Shown: in pieces, positions 23,790-31,285 of the stretch
How the letters are laid out: each line of letters starts with the position of its first letter
Numbering within the stretch: the stretch's first letter is position 1
Origin: an uncultured Erysipelotrichaceae bacterium
Lineage (GTDB): Bacteria; Bacillota_I; Bacilli_A; Erysipelotrichales; Erysipelotrichaceae
Direction: 5' to 3'
DNA length: 33,976 bases
Assembly: GCA_947167125.1 (NCBI GenBank)
Contig: CAMVGT010000028.1
Coordinates: 1-33,976 of the forward strand
Notes under the pieces: model-generated
The model's database searches: none
What the model was told of the DNA's origin: nothing
What the model saw: the letters and a program-made list of their open reading frames with translations, nothing else
Program-made: the position numbers and the translations under genes

Positions 23790-24119
23790 ATGGTCGGCAT
23801 TGATGTAGTGGATCTTTCAAGAATCGATCCGGATAATGAAAGTCTCATGAAGAAAATTCTGACGGAAGAGGAATATGCCGTCTTCTCTTCCTTAAAGAAT
23901 CAGAAACGGAAAACCGAATATGCCGGCGGAAGGTTCGCGGTCAAGGAAGCGATTTTCAAGGCGACCCAGGACCGTAACTGGCTCTCATACTCCGTTCTCA
24001 ATGATCATTCCGGAAAACCGTATATCAAAGATCATCCGGAAATACAGGTTTCCATTACGCATGACGGCGGAATCGCCGCAGCTGCCGTATTCATTCTGTC
24101 AGAACAGCTTTCAGAATAA
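23790..24119 (+). CDS. acpS: Holo-[acyl-carrier-protein] synthase
   Basis: A 109-aa phosphopantetheinyl transferase that activates apo-ACP with the 4'-phosphopantetheine of CoA for fatty acid synthesis. Family motifs are GIDVVDLSRID at 3-13 (Mg ligand Asp), RFAVKEAIFKA near 46-56 (Glu ligand and Lys), and SITHDGGIAAA near 91-101. Length is normal for the small AcpS type, slightly short. The start at 23790 is chosen because MVGIDVVD is the usual N-terminus and GAGG lies 5 nt upstream; the same frame is open for 45 more codons, but these look non-coding. It precedes deoD by 23 bp on the same strand. Confidence 0.92.
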   Translation: MVGIDVVDLSRIDPDNESLMKKILTEEEYAVFSSLKNQKRKTEYAGGRFAVKEAIFKATQDRNWLSYSVLNDHSGKPYIKDHPEIQVSITHDGGIAAAAVFILSEQLSE

Positions 24120-24142
24120 TCAAAGACAAGGAGGTTTACTGC

Positions 24143-24850
24143 ATGTCTACAGCTCATAACAGCGCTTCAAAAGAACAGATCGCCAAAAGCGTACTGATGC
24201 CGGGCGATCCCCTGCGTGCAAAATTCATCGCCGAAACATTCCTCGAAAATCCGGTTCTGGTCAATCCGGTCAGAGGAGTCAACGGCTATACCGGAACCTA
24301 CAAGGGTGTGCCGGTAACTGTCATGGCTTCAGGAATGGGAATGCCTTCCATCGGCATCTATTCCTATGAACTCTTCAAATTCTATGATGTTGAAAACATC
24401 ATCCGCGTCGGATCCGCCGGTGCCTACGTCGCGGATCTGCATATCCGCGATGTCGTCATCGTTGACAGCGCATGGAGCGAAAGCACCTTCGCGAAGATTC
24501 AGAACGGCGAAACAGCCGATGTTATCTATCCTTCCGAAGCACTCAACAAAAAGCTTGAAGACGCGGCTGAAAAGCTCGGCATCCCGTATCATCTGGCAAG
24601 AACCCACAGCTCCGATGTTTTCTATCATGAAGGAGATGATTACTACAAAGCGGTTGAGGAGAATCACTGCGGATGCGTGGAAATGGAAAGCTTCGCTTTA
24701 TTCCATAACGCAAAAGTCACCGGACGCAACGCCGCCTGCATTCTGACGATCTCCGACAGCTTTGTTTCAAAAGAGGAAACAACACCGGAAGAAAGACAGA
24801 ATTCCTTCACCGCAATGATGAAAATCGCGCTTGAAGCCGCGATCGCATAA
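24143..24850 (+). CDS. deoD: Purine nucleoside phosphorylase, DeoD type
   Basis: A 235-aa cytoplasmic enzyme that splits purine (deoxy)nucleosides with phosphate to base and (deoxy)ribose-1-phosphate in purine salvage. Motifs are MPGDPLRAKFIAETFL near 19-34, ASGMGMPSIGIYSYEL near 62-77 (phosphate site), IRVGSAGAY near 86-94, VEMESFALF near 178-186 (ribose site, Glu180) and TISDSF near 201-206 (catalytic Asp204). This is the hexameric DeoD family rather than the trimeric PunA type. GGAGG lies 8 nt before the ATG. It is cotranscribed with acpS. Confidence 0.95.
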   Translation: MSTAHNSASKEQIAKSVLMPGDPLRAKFIAETFLENPVLVNPVRGVNGYTGTYKGVPVTVMASGMGMPSIGIYSYELFKFYDVENIIRVGSAGAYVADLHIRDVVIVDSAWSESTFAKIQNGETADVIYPSEALNKKLEDAAEKLGIPYHLARTHSSDVFYHEGDDYYKAVEENHCGCVEMESFALFHNAKVTGRNAACILTISDSFVSKEETTPEERQNSFTAMMKIALEAAIA

Positions 24851-24852
24851 TC

Positions 24853-24882
24853 AAAAAAGAAGGTTCTACGCAGAGCCTTCTT
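24853..24882 (-). terminator. Terminator overlapping the LTA-synthase-like stop codon
   Basis: On the minus strand AAGAAGG pairs with CCTTCTT (24882-24876 with 24863-24857), with an inner TCT/AGA extension, followed by TTTT. The TAG stop (24868-24866) of the LTA-synthase-like gene is in the inner part of this hairpin. On the plus strand a T-run is missing, so deoD termination here would be weak. Confidence 0.82.
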
Positions 24883-26851
24883 CTGTTTCTGTATCAGTTT
24901 CCGCCGCTTCTTCGGCTTCTTTCGAAGGGGCGGCATTTTCATATACCGGATCGGTCACAAATTCACGCTTTGCGAAATAATCGGAACGGTAGATCATCTT
25001 TGAAATGTTGATCATGTTCTGGATTTCCCGCTGAATGGAATTGACGAAGGAATCTTCCGCCCGGCCGGTGAATGTGCCGTCTTCCATATACCAGATGCCG
25101 TGATCGCTGATCCAGTCGCCTTCCGGCATATAGACGATTTTTTCCTGCTCGCTGAAATAGTCATTTCCGAAATAGATTCTCGGATCATAATTCAGATTGA
25201 ACAGATTCAGAACAGTCGGAAGAATATCGAAGGTGCTGTTGACGCCCTTGAATTCCTGCGGTTTTTCGCCATGGCAGTAGATCACCCACTGTCCCCTGTC
25301 GATATTCAGCGCATCCAGACGGTCATAGTCGGTATGGGAATATTCGGCAATTGTTTCTTCGCTCATCTCAAACGGATGATGGTCATTGAAGAACAGGATC
25401 ACCGTATCATCCAGTTTTCCTTTTTCTTCCAGGGCGTTCAGCAGATATTCCATGGCCGCGTCAAAGTCCATCGATTTGGAAAGATAGCTTTTGACATCGT
25501 CCGGATATTCCGGATGGACCTTATTGATTTCTTCGAGATACCGCACGCCGAGATCGGAATATTTCTGATAGGGATAATGCATGGCGGATGTAACAATCGT
25601 TGTCATGAATTTTTCCTGATCAATGAATTCATCCACTGCCAGTTCCATGAGTTCAAGATCGGACTGCCATCCGGTCAGTGTCTTGATATCCAGGTCATCA
25701 TAATTCTTGTAAACCTGACAGCCTTCATTGGCATAGTAGGTTCTTCTTTCATAATACTGATCCCACCAGTTGTGATAGGCGGATGTGGTATAGCCGGCAT
25801 TGGCAAACTGCCGGAAAACGCCGTTGGGGAACGCGTTGTCCTTATATTCATTTTCCGTACAGATGGAATTGTCCGGAATCAATGAGACTTCGGTAATAAA
25901 TCCGGTATCGCCGGTCGTGCAGTTGTAGCGCGGGGTATAGTGATTGGAGAAGTTCCATCCTTCCTTCATCATTCTGCATAAGGTCGGTGTCAGTTCTTCA
26001 TCAAATGCCATATAATCGAGTGATTCAACCAGGATATAGACGAAATTCTTTCCTTCAAAATATCCGGTCTTTTCATTGAACTTCGCAAGCGGACGGTTCA
26101 TGAGGTAGGTATCGATCGTGCTCATGACTTCATCTTCTTCCGCTTCCATCGTTTCAATCCATTTCGAATCATCAATTTTCCGCACCATCGGATCTTCGGT
26201 TTCTTCTTCCGTCTGTGTATCATCGATCACGATGTTGTCGGTATTGCGCAGTCCGGTTGTCATATCTCTGAGCAGGAATCGTGCAAGGCCGAATTCCATG
26301 ATGCCTTTTGAAATAAAGGAAGGATCATTGTACAGAGAAGAAAGATCTGCCGCATAGACCGTCGCCACCCCGGCTGTATTGACAAGCAAGCCGAGCACCA
26401 GCAGAACGACGATGCCGAAGCGGTTTGTTTCCTTGACTGCCTTTATTTTGAATGACCAGAATGTCACTGCCAGCGGTGCTAAGAAGATCAGAAGCCACTG
26501 CGGCTGGATGCAGTTGAGAAAGGGAACCACAAATTCTGAAACCTTTGTCCCCTGCCCTGCGCTTTTTAAAGAAATATAATGTCCGAGCAGGCCGTTATAG
26601 CCAAGCTGGAATACAGCATAAACCGGCAGGAACCAGTTCAGCACCGCTACCACGGTTTTTCCGATACGCAGCGGCAGCAGCGAACAGACTGCGGAAACAA
26701 TCAATGCATAGGCATAGGCGAATAATGTGATCCGGATAAAAGAAAGATCAAAAAGGACGGGATAGCTGAAAATGCGGAACAGCATTTCCGTGCAAACCGC
26801 CACAATAAAGCATTTCAGTGCTGACTGTATAAAAAATCCCTTACGGTCCAT
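24866..26851 (-). CDS. LTA synthase family protein (sulfatase-type phosphoglycerol transferase)
   Basis: A 661-aa membrane enzyme with about five N-terminal helices (near 7-30, 40-62, 66-90, 118-136 and 145-168) and an extracellular sulfatase-fold domain (about 265-600). Such enzymes polymerise glycerol phosphate from phosphatidylglycerol onto a glycolipid anchor to build lipoteichoic acid. The metal site begins with LVESLDYM (Glu276), and the catalytic Thr is predicted as Thr313 in CTTGDTGF, where S. aureus LtaS has KTSDSEF. NDHHPF near 480 supplies the later metal ligands. The C-terminus is highly acidic. The different motif may mark a subfamily with another acceptor. The start at 26851 has no Shine-Dalgarno; its extended -10 is 19 nt upstream. 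Single-gene unit. Confidence 0.9.
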   Translation of the reverse strand: MDRKGFFIQSALKCFIVAVCTEMLFRIFSYPVLFDLSFIRITLFAYAYALIVSAVCSLLPLRIGKTVVAVLNWFLPVYAVFQLGYNGLLGHYISLKSAGQGTKVSEFVVPFLNCIQPQWLLIFLAPLAVTFWSFKIKAVKETNRFGIVVLLVLGLLVNTAGVATVYAADLSSLYNDPSFISKGIMEFGLARFLLRDMTTGLRNTDNIVIDDTQTEEETEDPMVRKIDDSKWIETMEAEEDEVMSTIDTYLMNRPLAKFNEKTGYFEGKNFVYILVESLDYMAFDEELTPTLCRMMKEGWNFSNHYTPRYNCTTGDTGFITEVSLIPDNSICTENEYKDNAFPNGVFRQFANAGYTTSAYHNWWDQYYERRTYYANEGCQVYKNYDDLDIKTLTGWQSDLELMELAVDEFIDQEKFMTTIVTSAMHYPYQKYSDLGVRYLEEINKVHPEYPDDVKSYLSKSMDFDAAMEYLLNALEEKGKLDDTVILFFNDHHPFEMSEETIAEYSHTDYDRLDALNIDRGQWVIYCHGEKPQEFKGVNSTFDILPTVLNLFNLNYDPRIYFGNDYFSEQEKIVYMPEGDWISDHGIWYMEDGTFTGRAEDSFVNSIQREIQNMINISKMIYRSDYFAKREFVTDPVYENAAPSKEAEEAAETDTETEEGSA

Positions 26852-26870
26852 AGTTTTTTACAACAGCAGT

Positions 26871-26879
26871 ATTTTAGCA
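26871..26879 (-). promoter_or_regulatory. Extended -10 promoter of the LTA-synthase-like gene
   Basis: TGC-TAAAAT on the minus strand (26879 to 26871) implies a leader of only about 13 nt without any purine-rich ribosome-binding site. Confidence 0.45.
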
Positions 26880-26922
26880 TAAGAGATTATAATCACCATC
26901 AAATTCACATAAAATTCAGATT

Positions 26923-26953
26923 AAAAAATGAACTGCGCGCGCAGTTCATTTTC
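26923..26953 (-). terminator. Terminator of the HAD-thioredoxin operon
   Basis: A 28-bp perfect palindrome at 26925-26952 forms a 12-bp stem with a GCGC loop and continues into T residues on the minus strand. It begins directly at the TGA stop codon of the thioredoxin-like gene. Confidence 0.88.
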
Positions 26954-27491
26954 ACTTCATTGCCTGAAAGCCCTGACGGTAGATTTCTCTCAGTTCTTCC
27001 TTCTCCTCTTGGCTCATTTCCCGCTCATAGGCGATATGCCCTTCCAGGCTGCCGCTGTGCTCAAAAACGGTTTTGCCGTCGCGGATGAAGAATACATGCG
27101 GGGTGTAGAGATGCAGGATGCCGTTGTCATCATAATCGAGATATTCCCCGAACCGTTCCGTGAAAAGATCATAATCATCAATGTCGATATTGCTCTGCCA
27201 GGAAGGATCCTTTCTGGTATCGACATATCCGACTGTAAGACCTGCCTCTTTTGCGGTTTCATTGAGAATGGGAAGAACGGCAATGCACCAGGGGCATTTG
27301 GCAAAGCCGAAGTAGACAGCGAAGGTTTTGCCTTTATCCATCGCTTCTGCGGCATCTTTGACGCTCATGTCATAAAAGACATGTTCCGTATCTTCAAAGC
27401 CTTCGTATCCGCTCATATCGCTTTTCACTGAAGGACTTCCGCATCCGGCCAGAAAGCACAATGCCGCAAGCGCAGTCAGAAGCTTTCTCAT
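26952..27491 (-). CDS. Thioredoxin-like lipoprotein with CPWC motif
   Basis: A 179-aa secreted lipoprotein. The signal peptide has the lipobox LAGC, with lipidated Cys17 and GSPS after it. The mature domain has a thioredoxin-like fold with FAVYFGFAKCPWCIAVLPIL near 57-76, where CPWC is the redox pair. FIRDGKTVFEHSG near 135-147 matches the strand following the cis-Pro (TPHVFFI). It resembles bacteriocin-transport accessory (PedC/Bta-type) thioredoxins, but no bacteriocin genes are near. It likely acts in extracytoplasmic disulfide exchange. Its ATG overlaps the TGA of the upstream HAD gene (ATGA), so they are translationally coupled; the SD-like AAGGA is unusually close (3 nt). Confidence 0.88.
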   Translation of the reverse strand: MRKLLTALAALCFLAGCGSPSVKSDMSGYEGFEDTEHVFYDMSVKDAAEAMDKGKTFAVYFGFAKCPWCIAVLPILNETAKEAGLTVGYVDTRKDPSWQSNIDIDDYDLFTERFGEYLDYDDNGILHLYTPHVFFIRDGKTVFEHSGSLEGHIAYEREMSQEEKEELREIYRQGFQAMK

Positions 27492-28135
27492 TCTTCCTTC
27501 AGCCCCTCAATTGCCGCAAGCAGACTTTCATAGACGCCGCCGGTCGCCATCGCGCGGATTTCATCGGTCGGCTGCGACATATCGGGAATCATGATTGTTC
27601 TGCATCCGGCTCTGTATCCGGCTGTAACGCCGTTGAACGCATCCTCAAAGACATAGCAGTCCTTCGGATCCAGTTCCAGCATGGCAGCGGCTTTTAAGAA
27701 GATGTCAGGAGCAGGTTTGCCGTTGGGCATGCCAATACCGCTGACAACAGCACTGATATATTTTTCGGTATTGGTGTTTTTCAGATTCCGTCTGATGACT
27801 TCTTCTGCGGAAGAGGAAGCGACAGCCATCTTTACGCCGTTGGCTTCAAAGAAATCAAGGATTTCATGGATACCCGGTTTTTCGGGAGTGAATTCGATCA
27901 GATCATCGTGAACTCTCTGCTTTACCTTTGAAGAAACAACAGAGCCGTCCGCAACGCCGTAGTATTTTTCACAGACCTCATCCATCAGTCTTCCGGATGT
28001 GCCGCAGATTGCATATTTGAATTCATCCGCCAGTTTGATTCCCATTTCATCAGCGATCAGATTCCAGTTTTTCTGCCAGATCTGTTCCGTATCGAACATG
28101 AGTCCGTCCATATCAAAAATCGCGCCTTTCAGCAT
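27488..28135 (-). CDS. HAD-IA family phosphatase/phosphomutase (beta-phosphoglucomutase-like)
   Basis: A 215-aa protein of HAD subfamily IA. Motif I is FDMDGLMFDT at 7-16 (nucleophile Asp8, general acid Asp10). A helical C1 cap follows. Motif II is ASSS near 105-108, motif III is the Lys of NGKPAPDIF near 138-146, and motif IV is VFEDAFNGVTAG near 160-171. The DGL variant of motif I and the ED of motif IV are shared by beta-phosphoglucomutases and sugar-phosphate phosphatases, so the substrate is not fixed. GGAGG lies 8 nt before the ATG at 28135. It is the first gene of a pair with the thioredoxin-like lipoprotein. Confidence 0.92.
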   Translation of the reverse strand: MLKGAIFDMDGLMFDTEQIWQKNWNLIADEMGIKLADEFKYAICGTSGRLMDEVCEKYYGVADGSVVSSKVKQRVHDDLIEFTPEKPGIHEILDFFEANGVKMAVASSSAEEVIRRNLKNTNTEKYISAVVSGIGMPNGKPAPDIFLKAAAMLELDPKDCYVFEDAFNGVTAGYRAGCRTIMIPDMSQPTDEIRAMATGGVYESLLAAIEGLKEE

Positions 28136-28162
28136 TGAGATATCCTCCTTTTTCACAAAATA

Positions 28163-28171
28163 ATCATAGCA
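28163..28171 (-). promoter_or_regulatory. Extended -10 promoter of the HAD-thioredoxin operon
   Basis: TGC-TATGAT on the minus strand (28171 to 28163) lies 27 bp upstream of the start. No convincing -35 was found. Confidence 0.45.
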
Positions 28172-28188
28172 TGAATTGCCTGTAAGCC

Positions 28189-28217
28189 TTGAGGGATTCA
28201 GTCAATTAAAGTATTAT
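28189..28217 (+). promoter_or_regulatory. Promoter of pfkA
   Basis: TTGAGG (28189-28194), a 17-bp spacer and TATTAT (28212-28217) form a standard sigma-A promoter. The leader of about 38 nt has AAGGAGG 10 nt before the ATG. Confidence 0.6.
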
Positions 28218-28261
28218 ATTTTTAAGGTAAACAGACATAAGTCTAAGGAGGAATACACATA

Positions 28262-29338
28262 ATGTTAAGGATTGGTATGCTGACAAGCGGCGGCGACTGC
28301 CAGGCACTCAATGCCGCAATGAGAGGCGTGTACAAATCAATCATGAACAACGCAACGGAGCCGGTTGAATTCTACGGCTTCCTGAACGGCTACCAGGGAT
28401 TGATGTACGGCAGATTCAAGCTGCTGACAGACCGTGACTTCACAGGTCTGATGACAAAGGGCGGTACATTCTTAGGTACCAGCCGTACACCGTTCAAGGA
28501 AATCCGCGAACCGGATAAAGACGGCAACGACAAAGTCGCTCTGATGAAGCAGACATATTACAAGCTCATGCTTGACTGCCTGGTTATGCTCGGCGGCAAC
28601 GGATCCACAAAGACTGCAAACCTTCTTTCCGAAGAAGGCCTCAATGTTGTAACACTGCCGAAGACCATCGATAATGACCTGTACGGAACCGACATGACAT
28701 TCGGCTTCCAGTCCGCAGTAGACATCGCGACAAGAGCGATCGATGAAATTCATACAACCGCAAGTTCCCACAACCGTGTCTTCATCGTTGAAGTCATGGG
28801 CCATAAGGTAGGCTGGCTGCCGCTGAATGCCGGTATGGCAGGCGGCGCAGACATCATCCTGCTGCCGGAAATCCCTTATGACATCAAAAAGGTCGCAGAC
28901 GCGATTGAACAGAGAGCCAAGACAGGCCATCAGTTCACCATCATCGCTGTCGCGGAAGGCGCAATCTCCAAAGAGGATGCCGCCCTCTCCAAGAAGGAAT
29001 ATAAGAAGAAGCTGGCCAAGTCCAAGTATCCTTCCGTATCCTATGAAATCGCAGCTGAAATCCAGAAGCTGACAGGACGTGAAGTCCGTGTCACCGTTCC
29101 GGGACATACACAGCGCGGCGGCGCACCGTGTGCTTATGACAGAGTCTTCGCAAGCCGTCTTGGCGCGGAAGCAGGCAAGCTGATCCTCAAGAAGCAGTAC
29201 GGCTTCATGGTCGGATACAAGAACCGTGAAATGGTCAAGGTTCCGCTGAAGGAAGTAGCAGGCAAGCTCAAGGTCATCGACCCGAAATCCGAAATCATCA
29301 AGGAAGCCAAGATGCTCGGCATCTGCTTCGGCGACTGA
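28262..29338 (+). CDS. pfkA: 6-phosphofructokinase
   Basis: A 358-aa kinase that phosphorylates fructose 6-phosphate, the committed step of glycolysis. Motifs are TSGGDCQALNAAMRG at 8-22, GGNGSTKTA at 111-119, PKTIDND at 133-139 (catalytic Asp137), and the substrate-binding blocks EVMGHKVGWLPL and PGHTQRGG. Gly114 occupies the position that distinguishes ATP enzymes (Gly) from PPi enzymes (Asp). Lys134 is the residue usually seen in PPi-type enzymes. Asn113 replaces the Mg-ATP-binding Asp103 of E. coli PfkA. This combination fits the clostridial/actinobacterial mixed-substrate group, and ATP is the more likely donor. Single-gene unit with its own promoter and terminator. Confidence 0.92.
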   Translation: MLRIGMLTSGGDCQALNAAMRGVYKSIMNNATEPVEFYGFLNGYQGLMYGRFKLLTDRDFTGLMTKGGTFLGTSRTPFKEIREPDKDGNDKVALMKQTYYKLMLDCLVMLGGNGSTKTANLLSEEGLNVVTLPKTIDNDLYGTDMTFGFQSAVDIATRAIDEIHTTASSHNRVFIVEVMGHKVGWLPLNAGMAGGADIILLPEIPYDIKKVADAIEQRAKTGHQFTIIAVAEGAISKEDAALSKKEYKKKLAKSKYPSVSYEIAAEIQKLTGREVRVTVPGHTQRGGAPCAYDRVFASRLGAEAGKLILKKQYGFMVGYKNREMVKVPLKEVAGKLKVIDPKSEIIKEAKMLGICFGD

Positions 29339-29347
29339 TCATATTCA

Positions 29348-29376
29348 TAACCGGAGAGACAATCTCCGGTTTTTCT
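29348..29376 (+). terminator. Terminator of pfkA
   Basis: The stem ACCGGAGA/TCTCCGGT (29350-29357 and 29363-29370) with loop GACAA is followed by TTTTC. It lies 11 bp after the stop codon. Confidence 0.9.
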
Positions 29377-29382
29377 TTGATC

Positions 29383-29421
29383 AAAAAAGACCATGAAGTT
29401 TTCATCTCATGGTCATTTTTT
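29383..29421 (-). terminator. Terminator of the MFS/CCG-like operon
   Basis: GACCATGA/TCATGGTC (29414-29407 with 29396-29389) with a 10-nt loop is followed by TTTTTT on the minus strand. T residues on the other flank make it usable in both directions, backing up the pfkA terminator. Confidence 0.82.
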
Positions 29422-30062
29422 TAAAGATTTGCGCTGAGCAGTTCAATCATATGAACCGCATGTCCGCCGCCCAGCTTAACTCCCCTTTCGCAGCCATTGC
29501 AGTAAACCGCGATTTCATCGGTTTTATAATAGGAAACCCATTCCTCCATCTTTTTCTTCTGTTCTTCTGCAGGCAGAAGATGACGCATGGATTCAAGGCG
29601 TTCACTCAGGTTTGGGACAAGAGCGGGCAGATCAGGCGCGATTGGGTTGTTCAGCCAGACGCCGCAGAATTCTGTTTTCTCACGGCAGCTGTCCATTTCT
29701 ACAATTTCGATATGCATCCGTCTCAGGCATTCACGGATGGAATCCAGCAGCACCGGGTTATGTTTGGTGCGGAAACAGTCCTGCACTGTCATCACCCTGC
29801 CGCTGTGATCGGGGAAATCAAAACCCGTACGCAGCAGATATTCATAAATACTTGTGATCTTTGCCTGCGGAACACGTTCACGAAGAACCATATCGCATAG
29901 CGTGCATGTCTGGATGATTTCATCGTCATCGCATACAAAGCTGAGATTCTTTCTGCAGCATTCAATCACGCCGACGGATTGTTTTGCGATATAATCCTGC
30001 ATTTTTGAAACTGCTTCCGGATGGTTTCTGCGCACATCGCAGCCCGGCAGATAGTAAATCAT
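29421..30062 (-). CDS. Cysteine-rich CCG/HdrB-like putative Fe-S or redox protein
   Basis: A 213-aa cytoplasmic protein with 12 cysteines (8, 35, 36, 44, 53, 56, 96, 112, 126, 133, 188 and 191). The pattern YLPGC...ECC...CTLC...QDCFRTKH...CREKTEFCG...YCNGCERG is like two degenerate CCG half-motifs of the heterodisulfide-reductase subunit B/LutA/GlpC family, which bind noncubane iron-sulfur clusters or do thiol redox chemistry. The canonical CX(n)CCG is not exact (ECCRK replaces CCG), so family membership is provisional. No membrane helix or signal peptide is present. AAGGA lies 7 nt before the ATG, and the gene starts 11 bp after the MFS stop, forming a two-gene operon. A redox or thiol substrate carried by the transporter would fit but is a guess. 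Confidence 0.72.
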   Translation of the reverse strand: MIYYLPGCDVRRNHPEAVSKMQDYIAKQSVGVIECCRKNLSFVCDDDEIIQTCTLCDMVLRERVPQAKITSIYEYLLRTGFDFPDHSGRVMTVQDCFRTKHNPVLLDSIRECLRRMHIEIVEMDSCREKTEFCGVWLNNPIAPDLPALVPNLSERLESMRHLLPAEEQKKKMEEWVSYYKTDEIAVYCNGCERGVKLGGGHAVHMIELLSANL

Positions 30063-30073
30063 AAAAATTCCTT

Positions 30074-31237
30074 TCAGCTCTTTTTGAAAGAGCGGATCAG
30101 CGGTACCAGTGACATCACAACCGGAATGATCATGATGCCCATACCGAGAAGCGCAACGGATCTTGCGCCGAAGCGGTCCATCATCATGCCGCTGTAAAGC
30201 AGAGCGATGATACCGGCAAAGCTTCCGTACATCGCATCAGACAGCGAATGCGCTGTATTCTTGAGCGGTCCGGTGACATTCTTTTCGGTGATCTCACGCA
30301 TTGTCGGCAGCATCAGTCCATAGCTGATATTGTTGAAGACGGTACCGAGAATGACCATTGCCGGAGAAACGGCAAGATATGTCAATGCCATTGTAATCAA
30401 TACACAGACACACATCAGGAACAAACGCAGACCTGAAGGGATTCTGCGCAGGCTTCCGGTCATGAAAATCAGTACTGCCTGCATCATAACACCGATAAAG
30501 GCATCCATGCCAAGCGAAGATACATCTCCCCCTACACTCTGCAGAATAATCGTTTTCAGGTTATTGAAAGGCGAAACGGCAAGACCGGTCAGAAACAGAA
30601 TCGCTGCCAGGAATACATACGGACCGATTTTCAGCAGTTCCTTCGGATTGGAAGATTCCTTCTTCCCTCTTTCTTCATACGGAAGTTCAGATGTGATAAC
30701 CGCAAGCAGAATCACAAGAGCGGAACAGGCGACACCCATAACCGGCATTGCGATAAAGCCGAACCGGTTGATCAGCCGCCCTGCCCCAAGCATCATGACC
30801 GCATAGCCGACTGAGCCGAGCGATCTTGCCTTGCCGTAAACGGAAGCGTCGCGCTGAAAGCTTCTCAGCATCCAGGAATCAAGATTTGATCCAAGCGGCG
30901 CAAGCAGAAATCCGAACAGCGGATACATCGCCGCACCGATCCAGACATTTTTGGAAGCCGCGAAGAAGATCAGAACAGAAACCGCAAAAGCGGCTGTAAA
31001 TTCAAACAGGAATACTTTTTTATTTGTTTTCTTACGGTCGCATAAGCCGCCCCAGAAAAACGCGCCGGCAAACGAGCATACCATATAGAGCGCCAGCATG
31101 ATGGAAAGCGCGGTTCCGCTGAGTCCGCAATCGAGCAGATAGGTCGAAGCGTAACCGGCAAAGGAAGCGACAAACGCCCAGTAGAGCGCGTCGAGTACCG
31201 CAAATTTGAGGAAGGTTTTCAGATCGGTTGTATACAT
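30074..31237 (-). CDS. Major facilitator superfamily transporter
   Basis: A 387-aa integral membrane protein with 12 predicted helices. The MFS loop 2-3 signature is present in WGGLCDRKKTNKK near 61-73, and its echo between helices 8 and 9 is weaker (GSLRRIPSG). The central cytoplasmic loop (about 185-205) is charged (YEERGKKESSNPKE). The overall form is like MFS_1/LacY-like permeases; the substrate is not apparent. The start at 31237 is chosen because GGAGG lies 7 nt upstream, whereas the ATG at 31243 is only 1 nt from it. It is the first gene of the operon with the cysteine-rich protein. Confidence 0.9.
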   Translation of the reverse strand: MYTTDLKTFLKFAVLDALYWAFVASFAGYASTYLLDCGLSGTALSIMLALYMVCSFAGAFFWGGLCDRKKTNKKVFLFEFTAAFAVSVLIFFAASKNVWIGAAMYPLFGFLLAPLGSNLDSWMLRSFQRDASVYGKARSLGSVGYAVMMLGAGRLINRFGFIAMPVMGVACSALVILLAVITSELPYEERGKKESSNPKELLKIGPYVFLAAILFLTGLAVSPFNNLKTIILQSVGGDVSSLGMDAFIGVMMQAVLIFMTGSLRRIPSGLRLFLMCVCVLITMALTYLAVSPAMVILGTVFNNISYGLMLPTMREITEKNVTGPLKNTAHSLSDAMYGSFAGIIALLYSGMMMDRFGARSVALLGMGIMIIPVVMSLVPLIRSFKKS

Positions 31238-31256
31238 ATGCATGCCTCCGCACCGT

Positions 31257-31285
31257 ATATTACACTGCCCTGCAGCGATATTCAA
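31257..31285 (-). promoter_or_regulatory. Promoter of the MFS operon
   Basis: TTGAAT (31285-31280), a 17-bp spacer and TAATAT (31262-31257) lie on the minus strand, about 19 bp upstream of the MFS start and just before the GGAGG. Confidence 0.6.

Noticed and set aside
22400-23848. A 482-codon minus-strand open frame opposite ddl
   Set aside because: An antisense shadow: the opposite strand has clear Ddl motifs, terminator and ribosome-binding site. The same applies to the 539-codon frame opposite nfnA/nfnB (31883-33502).
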